Positions 53,633 to 62,742 of a stretch of DNA of 64,000 nucleotides are shown here, piece by piece. The position numbers and the translations under genes were made by a program. The notes under the pieces were generated by a model, which was not told the DNA's origin, searched no databases, and saw nothing but the letters and a program-made list of their open reading frames with translations. The DNA comes from Anaerolineae bacterium. GTDB taxonomy: Bacteria > Chloroflexota > Anaerolineae > Aggregatilineales > UBA2796. The DNA lies in the NCBI GenBank assembly GCA_019637615.1, contig JAHBVJ010000016.1, positions 123,202 to 187,201 of the forward strand, in the 5' to 3' direction. Each line of letters opens with the position of its first letter. Position 1 is the first letter of the stretch.

Positions 53633-54880
53633 CTATGTCAGGCGTGATGATGTGGTGCCGTTCTCAGCGGGCCAAAGTTGATGAAGCTCCAAGCTGCTCG
53701 GATCACCGGGCACACTAACCCATTCCCCGATCCGGAGCACCTTGTAGCGATTCTCGCGCCGACCAAGGAAAGCCACGAACGGCAGTCGATCAAGCAGTGC
53801 GCTGTTGATAAAGAGTTGTTCGATACCTTGCCGTGTTCGGCGCACCGCCATGCTGAAGGCCGTCCGCAGTCGGATCGGTTCACTGGAACCGCGCACGATC
53901 CACAAGCAGCGTGGATGGTGATCCGCCGTCAAGGCGTCCCACATTGCCGCCGATTCATCGAAGCGCATCTCGTCCAGCACGATCATGTCTCGACCAGAGT
54001 TCACCGCAGCGTTTATCTGCGTCGGGAAAGTGTGTTCAGGGGTAACAACCAACCGCTGCATCTCGTCAGACAGCCGCAGTTCACTAGCGCGCTCTACAAC
54101 GGCGGTTTTCGCTCCCTGTAACTCGGACAAGAGGGCTTGTAGCAGCGTCGTCTTTCCGGAATTCGCCTCGCCCGCCAGCATCAGTCCATAGCCACGTGTC
54201 AGGATCGCGCGCATCAAACTGACCGCCGCTTCATCCATCATCTGATCCGCGATCAAATCGTCCAGATTGCGGGCGCGTGTGGGATGCAGTCGCAGCGATG
54301 CACTTTGCACCAGAGTTTTCGAGCTGGTAATGACAGTTAGACGAACGGCACGCCCGCCCAACGTAATGCCGGTCTCGATGAATTGCTCATGTGTCAAATC
54401 GAAGCCTGTCGGTGCTAACCAACGCCGGAGGCTGCGCTCCAAATGTAGCGTGTCGCGGAAACTGGCCGTGCTCGGTTTCGCATCTTCTCCATAGCGACGC
54501 ACAAACAGTTCGTATGGGCTGCGGATTTCTATCTCATTCACGCTTTGATCTGCGACCAGTTCAGTCAGCGGGCCACCCCCCAACAGATCGCGGAACAATT
54601 CATCCTGCAACCGCGCGCGCTCCTGCCGTGTCAAAGAGATCGCCTCGGTTGCCAGCACATAATCTACGACATCTCGGAGCGCTTCACGTTGGGTAGGTTC
54701 ATCTGCCGTGTACAACGGGCTGATGCCTTCATTCTCGGCATAAAATTGAGCATCGATCTTCTCGCGTAGCGCGTCATGCGAGAAAAGTCGATTGCCGTGC
54801 AAGAACTGTGGCGCGGCCTCGTTCTCATCATCATTTTCGCCGTGTCCATTGCTCGGCGGCGTATTGTTCATATCGGTCAT
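53633..54880 (-). CDS. Divergent CpaF/TadA-type secretion ATPase
   Basis: About 415 residues from the ATG at 54880. The N-terminal region (LLGGGPLTELVADQSVNEIE) and the Walker A (LAGEANSGKTTLLQALLSEL) match CpaF/VirB11-type ATPases of pili and type II/IV secretion; the Walker B is DMIVLDEMRFDE. The His box usually reading LTTxHA is replaced by CLWIVRGSSEP, so the enzyme is divergent. No other Tad/pilus gene is near. It converges on the TPR gene, with a terminator between. Confidence 0.75.
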   Translation of the reverse strand: MTDMNNTPPSNGHGENDDENEAAPQFLHGNRLFSHDALREKIDAQFYAENEGISPLYTADEPTQREALRDVVDYVLATEAISLTRQERARLQDELFRDLLGGGPLTELVADQSVNEIEIRSPYELFVRRYGEDAKPSTASFRDTLHLERSLRRWLAPTGFDLTHEQFIETGITLGGRAVRLTVITSSKTLVQSASLRLHPTRARNLDDLIADQMMDEAAVSLMRAILTRGYGLMLAGEANSGKTTLLQALLSELQGAKTAVVERASELRLSDEMQRLVVTPEHTFPTQINAAVNSGRDMIVLDEMRFDESAAMWDALTADHHPRCLWIVRGSSEPIRLRTAFSMAVRRTRQGIEQLFINSALLDRLPFVAFLGRRENRYKVLRIGEWVSVPGDPSSLELHQLWPAENGTTSSRLT

Positions 54881-55013
54881 GGCGAGTCTCACTGGAATAA
54901 GAGGGAAGACTGCCCTCGCTTTGTCTAGTACCGATTATGCCCGATCTCGCCATTCTTTGGAGCTTCCAGTACCAGCTTATCGCCATCTATCACATAGATG
55001 TTATACACCACTG

Positions 55014-55511
55014 TCATTCGGTTATCGTCATTTCATCCGGTTCAACAGGTATGTCCTTGCTCATCTTTGTCGTCAGCCATGTGATGGCCTCTTGCAGGGT
55101 GAAAAAGATTTCGTTATGCACCCCCTGATTTTTCTGCGTCCGCATGAACAGGCGGATCACTTGCCCGACGAACGTCCCCGGCAGCACAATCGCCGCAAAA
55201 CCGGGTGTCCTAGTTCCCAGCGGGAGCAATTCCTCGGCGCGCGCACGGGCATACGGGGTTAAGGCCGTTTTTTCGCTGGTCATGTCATGGATCGCGAGAT
55301 ACGGATGGTCACTTGACCATGCGGTCATGGTCGCTTTCACGGTATCAATCCATACGTCAACAGCCTCGCGCGAGACCGATGTCATCTTGAATACCACGAT
55401 CTGATGATCAAATAACCAGTACCGGGTCATGTATGGGCTAATCTGCTCAATATCCGTCGCGTCCGGGGGAAATTCACTGGTGATAGTCATGGTTGCGTCT
55501 CTTTTTGCCAT
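55014..55511 (-). CDS. Protein of unknown function (165 aa)
   Basis: 165 residues, soluble. Alternating strands and helices (YWLFDHQIVVFKMTSVSREA, YLAIHDMTSEKTALTPYARA, FAAIVLPGTFVGQVIRLFM) suggest a SpoIIAA/STAS-like or related alpha-beta fold, but I cannot confirm a family. Starts at 55511 or 55490 are both possible. It is upstream of the ATPase gene on the same strand, with a 133-base gap. Confidence 0.55.
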   Translation of the reverse strand: MAKRDATMTITSEFPPDATDIEQISPYMTRYWLFDHQIVVFKMTSVSREAVDVWIDTVKATMTAWSSDHPYLAIHDMTSEKTALTPYARARAEELLPLGTRTPGFAAIVLPGTFVGQVIRLFMRTQKNQGVHNEIFFTLQEAITWLTTKMSKDIPVEPDEMTITE

Positions 55512-55903
55512 TACTTCCGATAAATTGTCTTATCAAAAATCAACTGTTTTTGCCTCGGCTAAACTGGGCGAAAGCCCGAACCCATCGTCCAACGACCGCC
55601 ACACACTCCGGATTCCGACTTGCTACTGTCCACCGTAATTACTGGTGAAGACCTGATCGCGAAGCGGCTGCGACCCGATGACACCTGATGTCGGCAAACA
55701 GGTGCCAATAAATTACAGCATATATTATTTTTGTTGTATCCGGAATGCTCAAAATATGAATTTTTCAGGCGCTGCATCCGGATCGAAGCAATCATATTCG
55801 ATTGTGACAATCATCACTTGTCTACTGTTGTATAGTCCCTAGAATCTAGAATATAGAAGACTCCGACGCGGACAATGTTGTTTAACGATTCTGGCGAGGA
55901 GCA
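55512..55903. other. 392-base intergenic region between divergent genes
   Basis: AT-rich in its right half, with CACCTG/CAGGTG arms (about 55679-55701) that could form a short hairpin. It must hold the promoters of the 165-residue gene and the two-component operon. No convincing promoter or gene was identified. Confidence 0.5.
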
Positions 55904-57118
55904 ATGGAACTGTCCAATTTGGATCAACAACAAGCAAATATAGATCAAGCAGCTCCTTGTAAGTCTGCCGCCATCAATCTCGATGGTCAACAAGGGACTG
56001 AGACATTGCTAGATGCGTTGGTCAACATCAGTCGGCGCATCGCGAGCATGGAAGATGCAGACAGCGTACTCATCAACATAATTTCACTCGCGCGCGAATT
56101 GATGTGTGCCGATTCAGCGACATTGGCACTTTATGAACCCAACCATCAGCTCAATTTCAAATATCAGGTGACCAACGGTGAGCTTCTGACGTCCGAGGCA
56201 ACCGCAGTGGATAACCCTATCATTCTGAACGTCGCCATGCTTGGAGAAGCGCAGTGCTTTGCACGGGCAGAGTCTAGGCCAGAACTTGTTTGGCATCTTG
56301 ATCAACGTGCCTTTCACGCTGCCGCAGCGGCGATTGTTCCGCTGCAACTGAATCAGACGCCGTTAGGAGTGCTCTGGTTAGGGCGGTTGGCGGCTGAACC
56401 ATTCGGCAGCACCGATCTGATCGGTTTGAGTCATCTCGCTAACCAAGCCGTGATCGTCCTTGAACATGCCTCGATGGCGGCACGGTTGCAGTCGTTAGCT
56501 GTACTTCAAGAACGTTCGCGCATCGCCCGTGAAATGCATGACAGTCTGGCGCAAATTTTGGGCTATCTCAGTCTGGAAACGCAAACCTTGGAAGCGCTTG
56601 TGCAACAGGGCAATCAGGCCACTTTACTCAAGGAATTGCAGGACGCCCGTGCCCTCATCAAGTCTGCGCAGGCCGACGTACGTGAAAACATCTTGAGTCT
56701 GCGCACGACCTTGTCGGGCGATACAGGCTTTCTGGCGGCGCTTTCCGAATATGTCGATGAATTCGGTCTGCAATCCGGCATCAAGGCATGTGTCCAGAAC
56801 AATACGCTTGGGGAATGGTCACTGTCGCAATTCGCGGAAACACAGGCGGTGAGGATCATTCAGGAAGCGCTAACCAATGTTCGCAAGCACGCCCATGCTT
56901 CTCATGTAAGCGTCGAGATTGAGACTACTGATGGATACCTGAATATCGACATCGCTGATAACGGAGTAGGAATGTCTGAGAATGCTATAAAACATGGTCA
57001 CTTCGGGCTGCAAACGATGCGTGAACGCGCAGAAAACGTTGGCGGCTCCCTAGTGGTCATGTCATTGCCCGGTGAGGGGACAACTGTCCATCTCAATTTA
57101 CCGCTCATTCAAGGGTAG
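55904..57118 (+). CDS. NarX-like soluble sensor histidine kinase (GAF + HisKA_3)
   Basis: 404 residues, no transmembrane segment. A GAF domain (~35-190) precedes HisKA_3 with phosphoacceptor His212 (RIAREMHDSLAQILGYLSLE). The ATPase domain has VRIIQEALTNVRKHAHASHV, IDIADNGVGMS and GHFGLQTMRERA. Cys68, Cys118 and one more N-terminal Cys are present but do not form a clear cluster motif. It is 9 bases before its NarL-like partner. Together they probably control the reductase operon that follows; the signal may be an electron acceptor or redox state, which is inferred. Confidence 0.9.
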   Translation: MELSNLDQQQANIDQAAPCKSAAINLDGQQGTETLLDALVNISRRIASMEDADSVLINIISLARELMCADSATLALYEPNHQLNFKYQVTNGELLTSEATAVDNPIILNVAMLGEAQCFARAESRPELVWHLDQRAFHAAAAAIVPLQLNQTPLGVLWLGRLAAEPFGSTDLIGLSHLANQAVIVLEHASMAARLQSLAVLQERSRIAREMHDSLAQILGYLSLETQTLEALVQQGNQATLLKELQDARALIKSAQADVRENILSLRTTLSGDTGFLAALSEYVDEFGLQSGIKACVQNNTLGEWSLSQFAETQAVRIIQEALTNVRKHAHASHVSVEIETTDGYLNIDIADNGVGMSENAIKHGHFGLQTMRERAENVGGSLVVMSLPGEGTTVHLNLPLIQG

Positions 57119-57127
57119 AAACACACG

Positions 57128-57793
57128 ATGCTACCACTAAGAGTACTCGTAGCTGACGACCATCGGCTTTTCCGTCAGGGTCTGATTGGCTTAATGAGAA
57201 CCCGTAAGGAGCTAATCACCGTGGTGGGGGAAGCCGCCTCCGGTGAAGAAGCCGTGCGGTTGGCAATTGATCTGAAACCCGATATTGTCCTGATGGACAT
57301 TTTCATGGCAAATGGGGATGGCCTCGAAGCCACCGCTTGCATCAAACGCTATTGTCCGGACAGCGCCGTCCTCATGCTTACCTCTTCTGAATCGGATGAG
57401 CATCTTTACCGTGCGATTCAAAACGGCGCAGCGGGTTATTTGCTCAAGGATTTAGATGCGGTTGATCTTTTTGAGAGCATGGAAGCGGTAGTTCGCGGCG
57501 AGGTACGCATCAATTGGCTGATGGAAGCGCGTCTCTTCAAACATATCGCGCATCCGCCGAAAGATGGTCATAGTATCGTCAGCGAATCACTCACCGAACG
57601 TGAAATTGATGTGCTTCAACTGGTCGCCCAAGGCGAAAGCAATCCGCACATCGCGCAATCACTCAACATCTCGATCAACACGGTGAAGGTACACCTCCGC
57701 AATATCCTAGAAAAACTCGCCTTGGAAAACCGTACCCAAGCCGCCGCTTATGCCGTCCGTTGCGGCCTAACCAGTCCGCCCCCTATGAAATAG
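57128..57793 (+). CDS. NarL/FixJ-type response regulator
   Basis: 221 residues: a receiver domain with Asp10-Asp11 pocket, phosphoacceptor Asp57 (PDIVLMDIFMANGDG) and Lys in GYLLKDLD, then a LuxR-type HTH (LTEREIDVLQLVAQGESNPH followed by SINTVKVHLRNILEKL). It is the partner of the upstream kinase and precedes dmsA by 137 bases, a gap with a 16-base palindrome. Confidence 0.93.
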   Translation: MLPLRVLVADDHRLFRQGLIGLMRTRKELITVVGEAASGEEAVRLAIDLKPDIVLMDIFMANGDGLEATACIKRYCPDSAVLMLTSSESDEHLYRAIQNGAAGYLLKDLDAVDLFESMEAVVRGEVRINWLMEARLFKHIAHPPKDGHSIVSESLTEREIDVLQLVAQGESNPHIAQSLNISINTVKVHLRNILEKLALENRTQAAAYAVRCGLTSPPPMK

Positions 57794-57796
57794 AAA

Positions 57797-57812
57797 TCAC
57801 CCGATCGGGTGA
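57797..57812. promoter_or_regulatory. 16-base perfect palindrome before dmsA
   Basis: TCACCCGATCGGGTGA is fully palindromic, with further half sites TCACCC (57823) and GGTGAAA (about 57870). It lies between the regulator stop and dmsA. It may be an operator or a hairpin terminating the regulator transcript. It does not match the NarL heptamer. Confidence 0.55.
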
Positions 57813-57930
57813 AAGGGATTATTCACCCGGTTGATGCAACCCCTAACCATCCGATCTATCCTCCCCGACAGGTGAAAAGCCAACTACGGCAAGTCTCCCA
57901 TACCCGATTCGAAGTAGTTGGGGAGGATAT

Positions 57931-60393
57931 ATGAGTAACAATGAGTTTATAAAAGACCTCGTCACCAGTACTGTGATGTCACGTCGCAGCTTCATGAAAT
58001 GGAGCGCCGCGATGGGTGGCACCGCCGCTGTGCTGGCAAGTGGTCTTGAGCCTACATTTGCTGAACTTGTGCCTTCACAGCCAGCGAATGCCAGTTCCGC
58101 TCTGGCGAGCACGGAAGAAGTCGTCTGGAGCGCCTGTGTCGTCAACTGCGGTAGCCGCTGTCCGCTGCTGCTGACCGTGCGTGACGGCACCATTGTACAG
58201 GTCAACCCGGATAATACGGGCACCGATGAATTTGGGATGCATCAGGTACGTTCCTGCGTGCGCGGTCACTCCATCCGTCAGCGTGTCTACAATCCAGATC
58301 GTCTCAAGTACCCGATGAAACGCACTGGCAAGCGCGGTGAAGGACAGTTTGAGCGCATTTCGTGGGACGAAGCCTATGATCTGATCGCCAACAAGCTCAA
58401 GGAACTCGTTGATAAGTACGGCAACGAGTCCATCTACCTGAACTATGGTACAGGCACCTTGGGCGCGTTGGTCGCCACCTCGTGGCCTCCTTCCGCGACC
58501 CCGATCGCACGTCTGATGAACTGCTACGGCGGTTATTTGAATCATTACGGTGACTACAGCGCCGCGCAGCTCGAATCCTCGCTGCCTTATTCCTTCGGCG
58601 GCTCGTGGGTGATGAACAACAGCGTCGAAGACATCGCCAACACCAAGTTGATCGTCTATTTCGGCAACAACCCCGGCGAAACCCGCATGAGTGGTGGCGG
58701 TCTGATCTACAGCCTGCAACACTACAAGCAAATCAGCGGCGCGAAGATGATCGTGGTTGATCCGCGTTACACCGATACCGCCGTCACCGCCGCCGATGAG
58801 TGGGTTGCCATTCGCCCCGGCACCGATGCCGCCTTGATCAGTGCGATGGCCTACGTGATGATCAGCGAGAACATTCACGATCAAGCCTTCCTCGACAAAT
58901 ACACTGTCGGCTTCGACAAAGATCACATGCCAGAAGGCTACGAGAAGGAAGACAGCTACAAAGATTACGTGATGGGCACGGGTGCGGATAAGACCGCCAA
59001 GACGCCCGAATGGGCAGCCGCCATCACGGGCATCCCCGCGCAAAAGATCGTCCAGTTGGCGCGTGAAATCGCTCTGACCAAGCCATGCTTCATCACGCAG
59101 GGCTGGGGGCCGCAGCGTCAAGCCAACGGCGAACAAAACTGCCGTGCCATCTCCATGCTCCCGATCCTGACGGGCAACGTCGGCATTCGTGGTGGCAGCA
59201 CGGGCGCGCGTGAATCCGGCTTTGGCATCGGCATGGTCGCCTTCCCGACGCTGGAAAACCCCGTCAAGACCGCGATCTCCGTGTTTAATTGGCCTGATGC
59301 CATCCAGCACCCCACCGAGATGACCGCCCTCAAGGACGGCGTCAAGGGCAAAGATAAGCTCGATGTGCCGATCAAGTTCATCTGGAACTATGCCTCCAAC
59401 ACGCTGATCAACCAGCACGCCGAGATCAACCACACCAAGGAAGTGTTAGCCGACGAGTCGCAGGTCGAGATGATCGTCGTCGTAGACGTTCACATGACGC
59501 CGAGTGCCCGTTTCGCGGACATTCTGCTGCCAGATACGACTAACTACGAAAAGACCGACATCGCGCAGAACGGCGATACCAGCAGCATGGGCTACGCCAT
59601 CTTTTGCAGCCAAGCTGTCCAGCCGATGTTCGAAGCCAAGCACGTCTACGAGATTTGTCAGGGCATCGCCAATCGCTTGGGTGTCGAAGACAAATTCACC
59701 GAAGGCCGTACCGTTGAGGATTGGCTCAAGTATTGCATCGACAAGACGCGCGAAACCAACAAAGATTGGCCCGATTACGATACCTTCAAGAAGATGGGTA
59801 TCTACAAGGTTACCAACCCCGGTTCGCCGTACATCGCTTTCGAGGACTATCGCAAAGACCCCGAAGCCAACAAACTCGATACGCCGTCCGGCAAGATCGA
59901 AATTTTCTCAGGTCGTCTGCACGACATCGGCAAAACATGGGAACTGCAAGAAGGCGACGTGATTTCCGGTCTGCCCATCTACGTCCCGACATGGGAAGGC
60001 GTCTCCGATCCGCTACGCGAGAAGTATCCGCTGCAACTGATCAGCGCTCACTACAAGCAGCGCACGCACTCCACCTACGGCAATGTCGAATGGATGAAAG
60101 AAGCCGCGCCGCAGGAAGTCTGGATCAATCCCATCGATGCGGAGAAGCGTGGCATCAAGCACGGCGACTCTGTCTATGTTTACAATGATCGCGGTCGCAC
60201 CCGCGTGCCCGCCAAAATCACTCCACGTATTGTGCCGGGTGTTGTCCACCTTGCGGAAGGCGCATGGTACACCCCCGATGCCAATGGAGTCGACCAGAGC
60301 GGCAATCCCAATATCCTCACCAGATATCGACCTTCCCCATTAGCCAAGGGCGACCCAATGCACACCAATCTGGTTGAGATTGAGAAAGCGTAA
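57931..60393 (+). CDS. dmsA: Dimethyl sulfoxide reductase-type molybdopterin subunit
   Basis: 820 residues. A Tat signal is clear (SRRSFMK at 17-23, then a hydrophobic stretch), so it is exported folded. A [4Fe-4S] site uses Cys69, Cys73, Cys77 and Cys109. Long DmsA-type blocks follow: LKYPMKRTGKRGEGQFERIS, YLNYGTGTLGALVATSWPPS, LMNCYGGYLNHYGDYS and LIVYFGNNPGETRMSGGG. It carries the Mo-bis-MGD cofactor and reduces DMSO, or another S- or N-oxide. GGAGG precedes the ATG by about 5 bases. It is followed by dmsB, dmsC, a chaperone and a ferredoxin. Confidence 0.93.
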   Translation: MSNNEFIKDLVTSTVMSRRSFMKWSAAMGGTAAVLASGLEPTFAELVPSQPANASSALASTEEVVWSACVVNCGSRCPLLLTVRDGTIVQVNPDNTGTDEFGMHQVRSCVRGHSIRQRVYNPDRLKYPMKRTGKRGEGQFERISWDEAYDLIANKLKELVDKYGNESIYLNYGTGTLGALVATSWPPSATPIARLMNCYGGYLNHYGDYSAAQLESSLPYSFGGSWVMNNSVEDIANTKLIVYFGNNPGETRMSGGGLIYSLQHYKQISGAKMIVVDPRYTDTAVTAADEWVAIRPGTDAALISAMAYVMISENIHDQAFLDKYTVGFDKDHMPEGYEKEDSYKDYVMGTGADKTAKTPEWAAAITGIPAQKIVQLAREIALTKPCFITQGWGPQRQANGEQNCRAISMLPILTGNVGIRGGSTGARESGFGIGMVAFPTLENPVKTAISVFNWPDAIQHPTEMTALKDGVKGKDKLDVPIKFIWNYASNTLINQHAEINHTKEVLADESQVEMIVVVDVHMTPSARFADILLPDTTNYEKTDIAQNGDTSSMGYAIFCSQAVQPMFEAKHVYEICQGIANRLGVEDKFTEGRTVEDWLKYCIDKTRETNKDWPDYDTFKKMGIYKVTNPGSPYIAFEDYRKDPEANKLDTPSGKIEIFSGRLHDIGKTWELQEGDVISGLPIYVPTWEGVSDPLREKYPLQLISAHYKQRTHSTYGNVEWMKEAAPQEVWINPIDAEKRGIKHGDSVYVYNDRGRTRVPAKITPRIVPGVVHLAEGAWYTPDANGVDQSGNPNILTRYRPSPLAKGDPMHTNLVEIEKA

Positions 60394-60405
60394 GGTAGGC
60401 TAACC

Positions 60406-61020
60406 ATGACTAAACAATATGCATTCCACTTCAACTCAAATATGTGTACTGGCTGCAAGGCCTGCCAGATCGCTTGCAAAGACAAATGGGATCTCCCCGT
60501 CGGCGTCACATGGCGGCGCGTAGCAGAATACAGCACCGGAAATTGGACGACCAATCCTGATGGCTCCCATACGCAGAATGTCTCGGCCTACTACGTCTCC
60601 ATTGCCTGCAACCACTGCCAGAATCCGCTCTGTGTAGAAGTCTGCCCGACGACGGCGATGCACAAGCGTGAAGACGGCATCGTTGAAATCGACACGTCGG
60701 CCTGCATCGGCTGCCGTTACTGCGAATGGGCTTGCCCCTACGGCGCTCCGCAGTTCAACGCGGCGCTCGGCGTCATGACCAAGTGTACATTCTGCTCGGA
60801 TGCGCTGGATGCTGGTGGCAGTCCCTCCTGCGTGGCGGCCTGTCCATCGCGCGCCTTAGACTTCGGTGAACTCGAAGAACTCAAGGCCAAATACGGCGAC
60901 GTACAAGAACTTGCGCCGCTGCCCTCCGCCGATCTCACCAGCCCATCGCTCATCATCAGCCCGCACCGTGACGCCGCCCCTGTTGGCGCTGGCGCGGTTG
61001 CCAACCCGGAGGAGGTATAG
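60406..61020 (+). CDS. dmsB: Dms-type four-cluster iron-sulfur subunit
   Basis: 204 residues with 16 Cys in four ferredoxin-like groups: CTGCKACQIAC, CNHCQNPLCVEVC, CIGCRYCEWAC and the CTFC/CVAAC pair. These bind four [4Fe-4S] clusters that carry electrons from the membrane anchor to DmsA. The C-terminal ~50 residues are variable (Pro/Ser/Ala-rich). It starts 12 bases after dmsA and ends just before dmsC. Confidence 0.95.
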   Translation: MTKQYAFHFNSNMCTGCKACQIACKDKWDLPVGVTWRRVAEYSTGNWTTNPDGSHTQNVSAYYVSIACNHCQNPLCVEVCPTTAMHKREDGIVEIDTSACIGCRYCEWACPYGAPQFNAALGVMTKCTFCSDALDAGGSPSCVAACPSRALDFGELEELKAKYGDVQELAPLPSADLTSPSLIISPHRDAAPVGAGAVANPEEV

Positions 61021-61021
61021 C

Positions 61022-61945
61022 ATGAGTACCAATGAATGGGCATTAGTGATCTTTACCGTTGTCATGCAAATGGCAGTCGGTAGCTTTGTAATGCTCGGTG
61101 GCGTCCACTTTTTCGCCACCCGCCGCAACGGGATCGAAGAAGCCGACAAGCTGAGTGATCGCTCACTGTTCGCCATCGGCCCGATCGTCGTTGTCGGGTT
61201 GCTCGTCACCTTCCTGCATCTGGGGAACCCGATCAACGCGCCGCGCGCCATCACGAACTTCGCCACCTCGTGGCTAAGTCGCGAAATCGTCCTGTCGCTG
61301 GCCTTCGTCATCGGCGGCGCAGTCTTTGCGCTGATGCAATGGCGTAAAGTAGGCAGCGCATCAATCCGCATCGCGGTTGGTGTCGTCGTCGCCGCCATCG
61401 GTCTTGTGCTCGTCTACACGATGTCGATGATCTATCGCATCCCGTCCATCCCCGCGTGGGATACCGTCGCCACCACCCTGACCTTCTTCGTGACCGCGTT
61501 CCTGCTCGGTGGGATGGCGCTTGGCGCGGCTTTTGTCGCCAACTTCTGGTACATCCGCAGCAAGAAAATGGATCCCAAAAACGTCAGCTATTCCATGCTC
61601 GCGACCTCGCTGCGCTGGATCGCGCTGATCTCGGTTGCGCTCTTGGGTCTCCAATTCATCATCATCCCGCTGTACCTTGCCCAACTGGCTACCGAAACGC
61701 TGCCCGCTGCTTCCGCCAGCCTCGCGATCATCTCGGTGCAAAACAGCGGCATCTTCGCGCTGCGCCTGATCCTGCTGTTCATCGGCGCGGGCCTGCTCTC
61801 CATCTTCGTGTACTCGATGACCTCCAGTGAGTCGCGTGTGCGCGTGATGGGCAACGTTGCCCTGCTCGCCTTCGTGCTGGTCTTGGTCTCGGAAATCTTG
61901 GGACGCTATCTTTTCTACGCGTCGATGGTGAGGATCGGCCTATAA
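61022..61945 (+). CDS. dmsC: Dms-type membrane anchor subunit
   Basis: About 307 residues from the ATG at 61022 (GGAGG 7 bases upstream), with some eight hydrophobic segments. The motifs HFFATRRNGIEEADKLSDRS and FLHLGNPINAPRAITNFATS, then WLSREIVLSL, are typical of the DmsC anchor, which oxidises menaquinol and passes electrons to DmsB. The frame is open from 60866, but that part is only a shadow of dmsB. A strong hairpin follows. Confidence 0.92.
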   Translation: MSTNEWALVIFTVVMQMAVGSFVMLGGVHFFATRRNGIEEADKLSDRSLFAIGPIVVVGLLVTFLHLGNPINAPRAITNFATSWLSREIVLSLAFVIGGAVFALMQWRKVGSASIRIAVGVVVAAIGLVLVYTMSMIYRIPSIPAWDTVATTLTFFVTAFLLGGMALGAAFVANFWYIRSKKMDPKNVSYSMLATSLRWIALISVALLGLQFIIIPLYLAQLATETLPAASASLAIISVQNSGIFALRLILLFIGAGLLSIFVYSMTSSESRVRVMGNVALLAFVLVLVSEILGRYLFYASMVRIGL

Positions 61946-62002
61946 CGAATAGGATCAACCACACCACTGCTCGCTAACCGGATCAACTAGAATAGAAATG
62001 GG

Positions 62003-62029
62003 TTACGGGAGGGCACAACCCTCCCGTAA
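62003..62029 (+). terminator. Hairpin after dmsC
   Basis: TTACGGGAGGG and CCCTCCCGTAA form a perfect 11-bp stem around a 5-base loop. It separates the structural genes from the chaperone gene and may reduce downstream expression rather than stop it; no T run follows. Confidence 0.65.
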
Positions 62030-62052
62030 TCATTGTAAAAAACAGGTGCATT

Positions 62053-62742
62053 ATGCAGGATCATGTCGAACTTCTTGTCGCCCAACAATTAGTCTACAAT
62101 TTTTTGGGCAGAGTTTTCTATGAAGCGCCCACGGAGGTGTTCATCCAACCGATCATCACCGATGCGCTCTTTGAGGATTGGCCTCTCGCCTCCGAAAATC
62201 AAGCGATGCAAACTGGCCTCGTCATGCTGCGCGAATTTTGCCAGACTCCGCCCGATAACTCGATCCGTGCGCTGGTGCAAGACTACACACGGCTCTTTTT
62301 TGCGCCCGGAGATGGCTTTGTTCGGCCTTGGGAATCGGTCTACCGCAGCAAAGATCACATCCTGTTCGATCAAGAAACGTTCGCCGTGCGCCAGCAGTAT
62401 CAGCGCTTCGGCATGACCATCCCGAATGTCGGCCTCGAACCGGAAGATCATCTCGGTTTGGAATTCCGCTTTGTCGCGCATCTATGCAGCCTCGCGCTAG
62501 TCGCCCTCGAACGCGGAGAGTCTGCCGTTTTCGATCAGACCGTCACGGGCTTACGCAATTTTCAGCGCGATCATCTCAACAAATGGGCACCGGAATGTCT
62601 GCAGTGCGTCATCAGCGATGCCAACACGGTCTTCTATCGTGGTGTGGCGCATCTCGCTTTGGGCTGTCTTGCCCAGACCGGAGAAATTCTGCGCGTATGG
62701 GAAGACGAGGCGCATCAATGGATCTTGTCAAACTCGCGTTAG
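62053..62742 (+). CDS. TorD/DmsD-family molybdoenzyme chaperone
   Basis: 229 residues, all helical. The family motifs DYTRLFFAPG, RPWESVYRSKDHILFDQETF and LEPEDHLGLEFRFVAHLCSL are present. Such chaperones bind the Tat signal of the catalytic subunit and hold it until the molybdenum cofactor is inserted, so its client should be DmsA. The ferredoxin gene overlaps its end by 25 bases. Confidence 0.92.
   Translation: MQDHVELLVAQQLVYNFLGRVFYEAPTEVFIQPIITDALFEDWPLASENQAMQTGLVMLREFCQTPPDNSIRALVQDYTRLFFAPGDGFVRPWESVYRSKDHILFDQETFAVRQQYQRFGMTIPNVGLEPEDHLGLEFRFVAHLCSLALVALERGESAVFDQTVTGLRNFQRDHLNKWAPECLQCVISDANTVFYRGVAHLALGCLAQTGEILRVWEDEAHQWILSNSR

Noticed and set aside
58075..59433. A 452-residue minus-strand frame inside dmsA
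   Set aside because: Antisense shadow of a well-supported gene; no family match or ribosome site.
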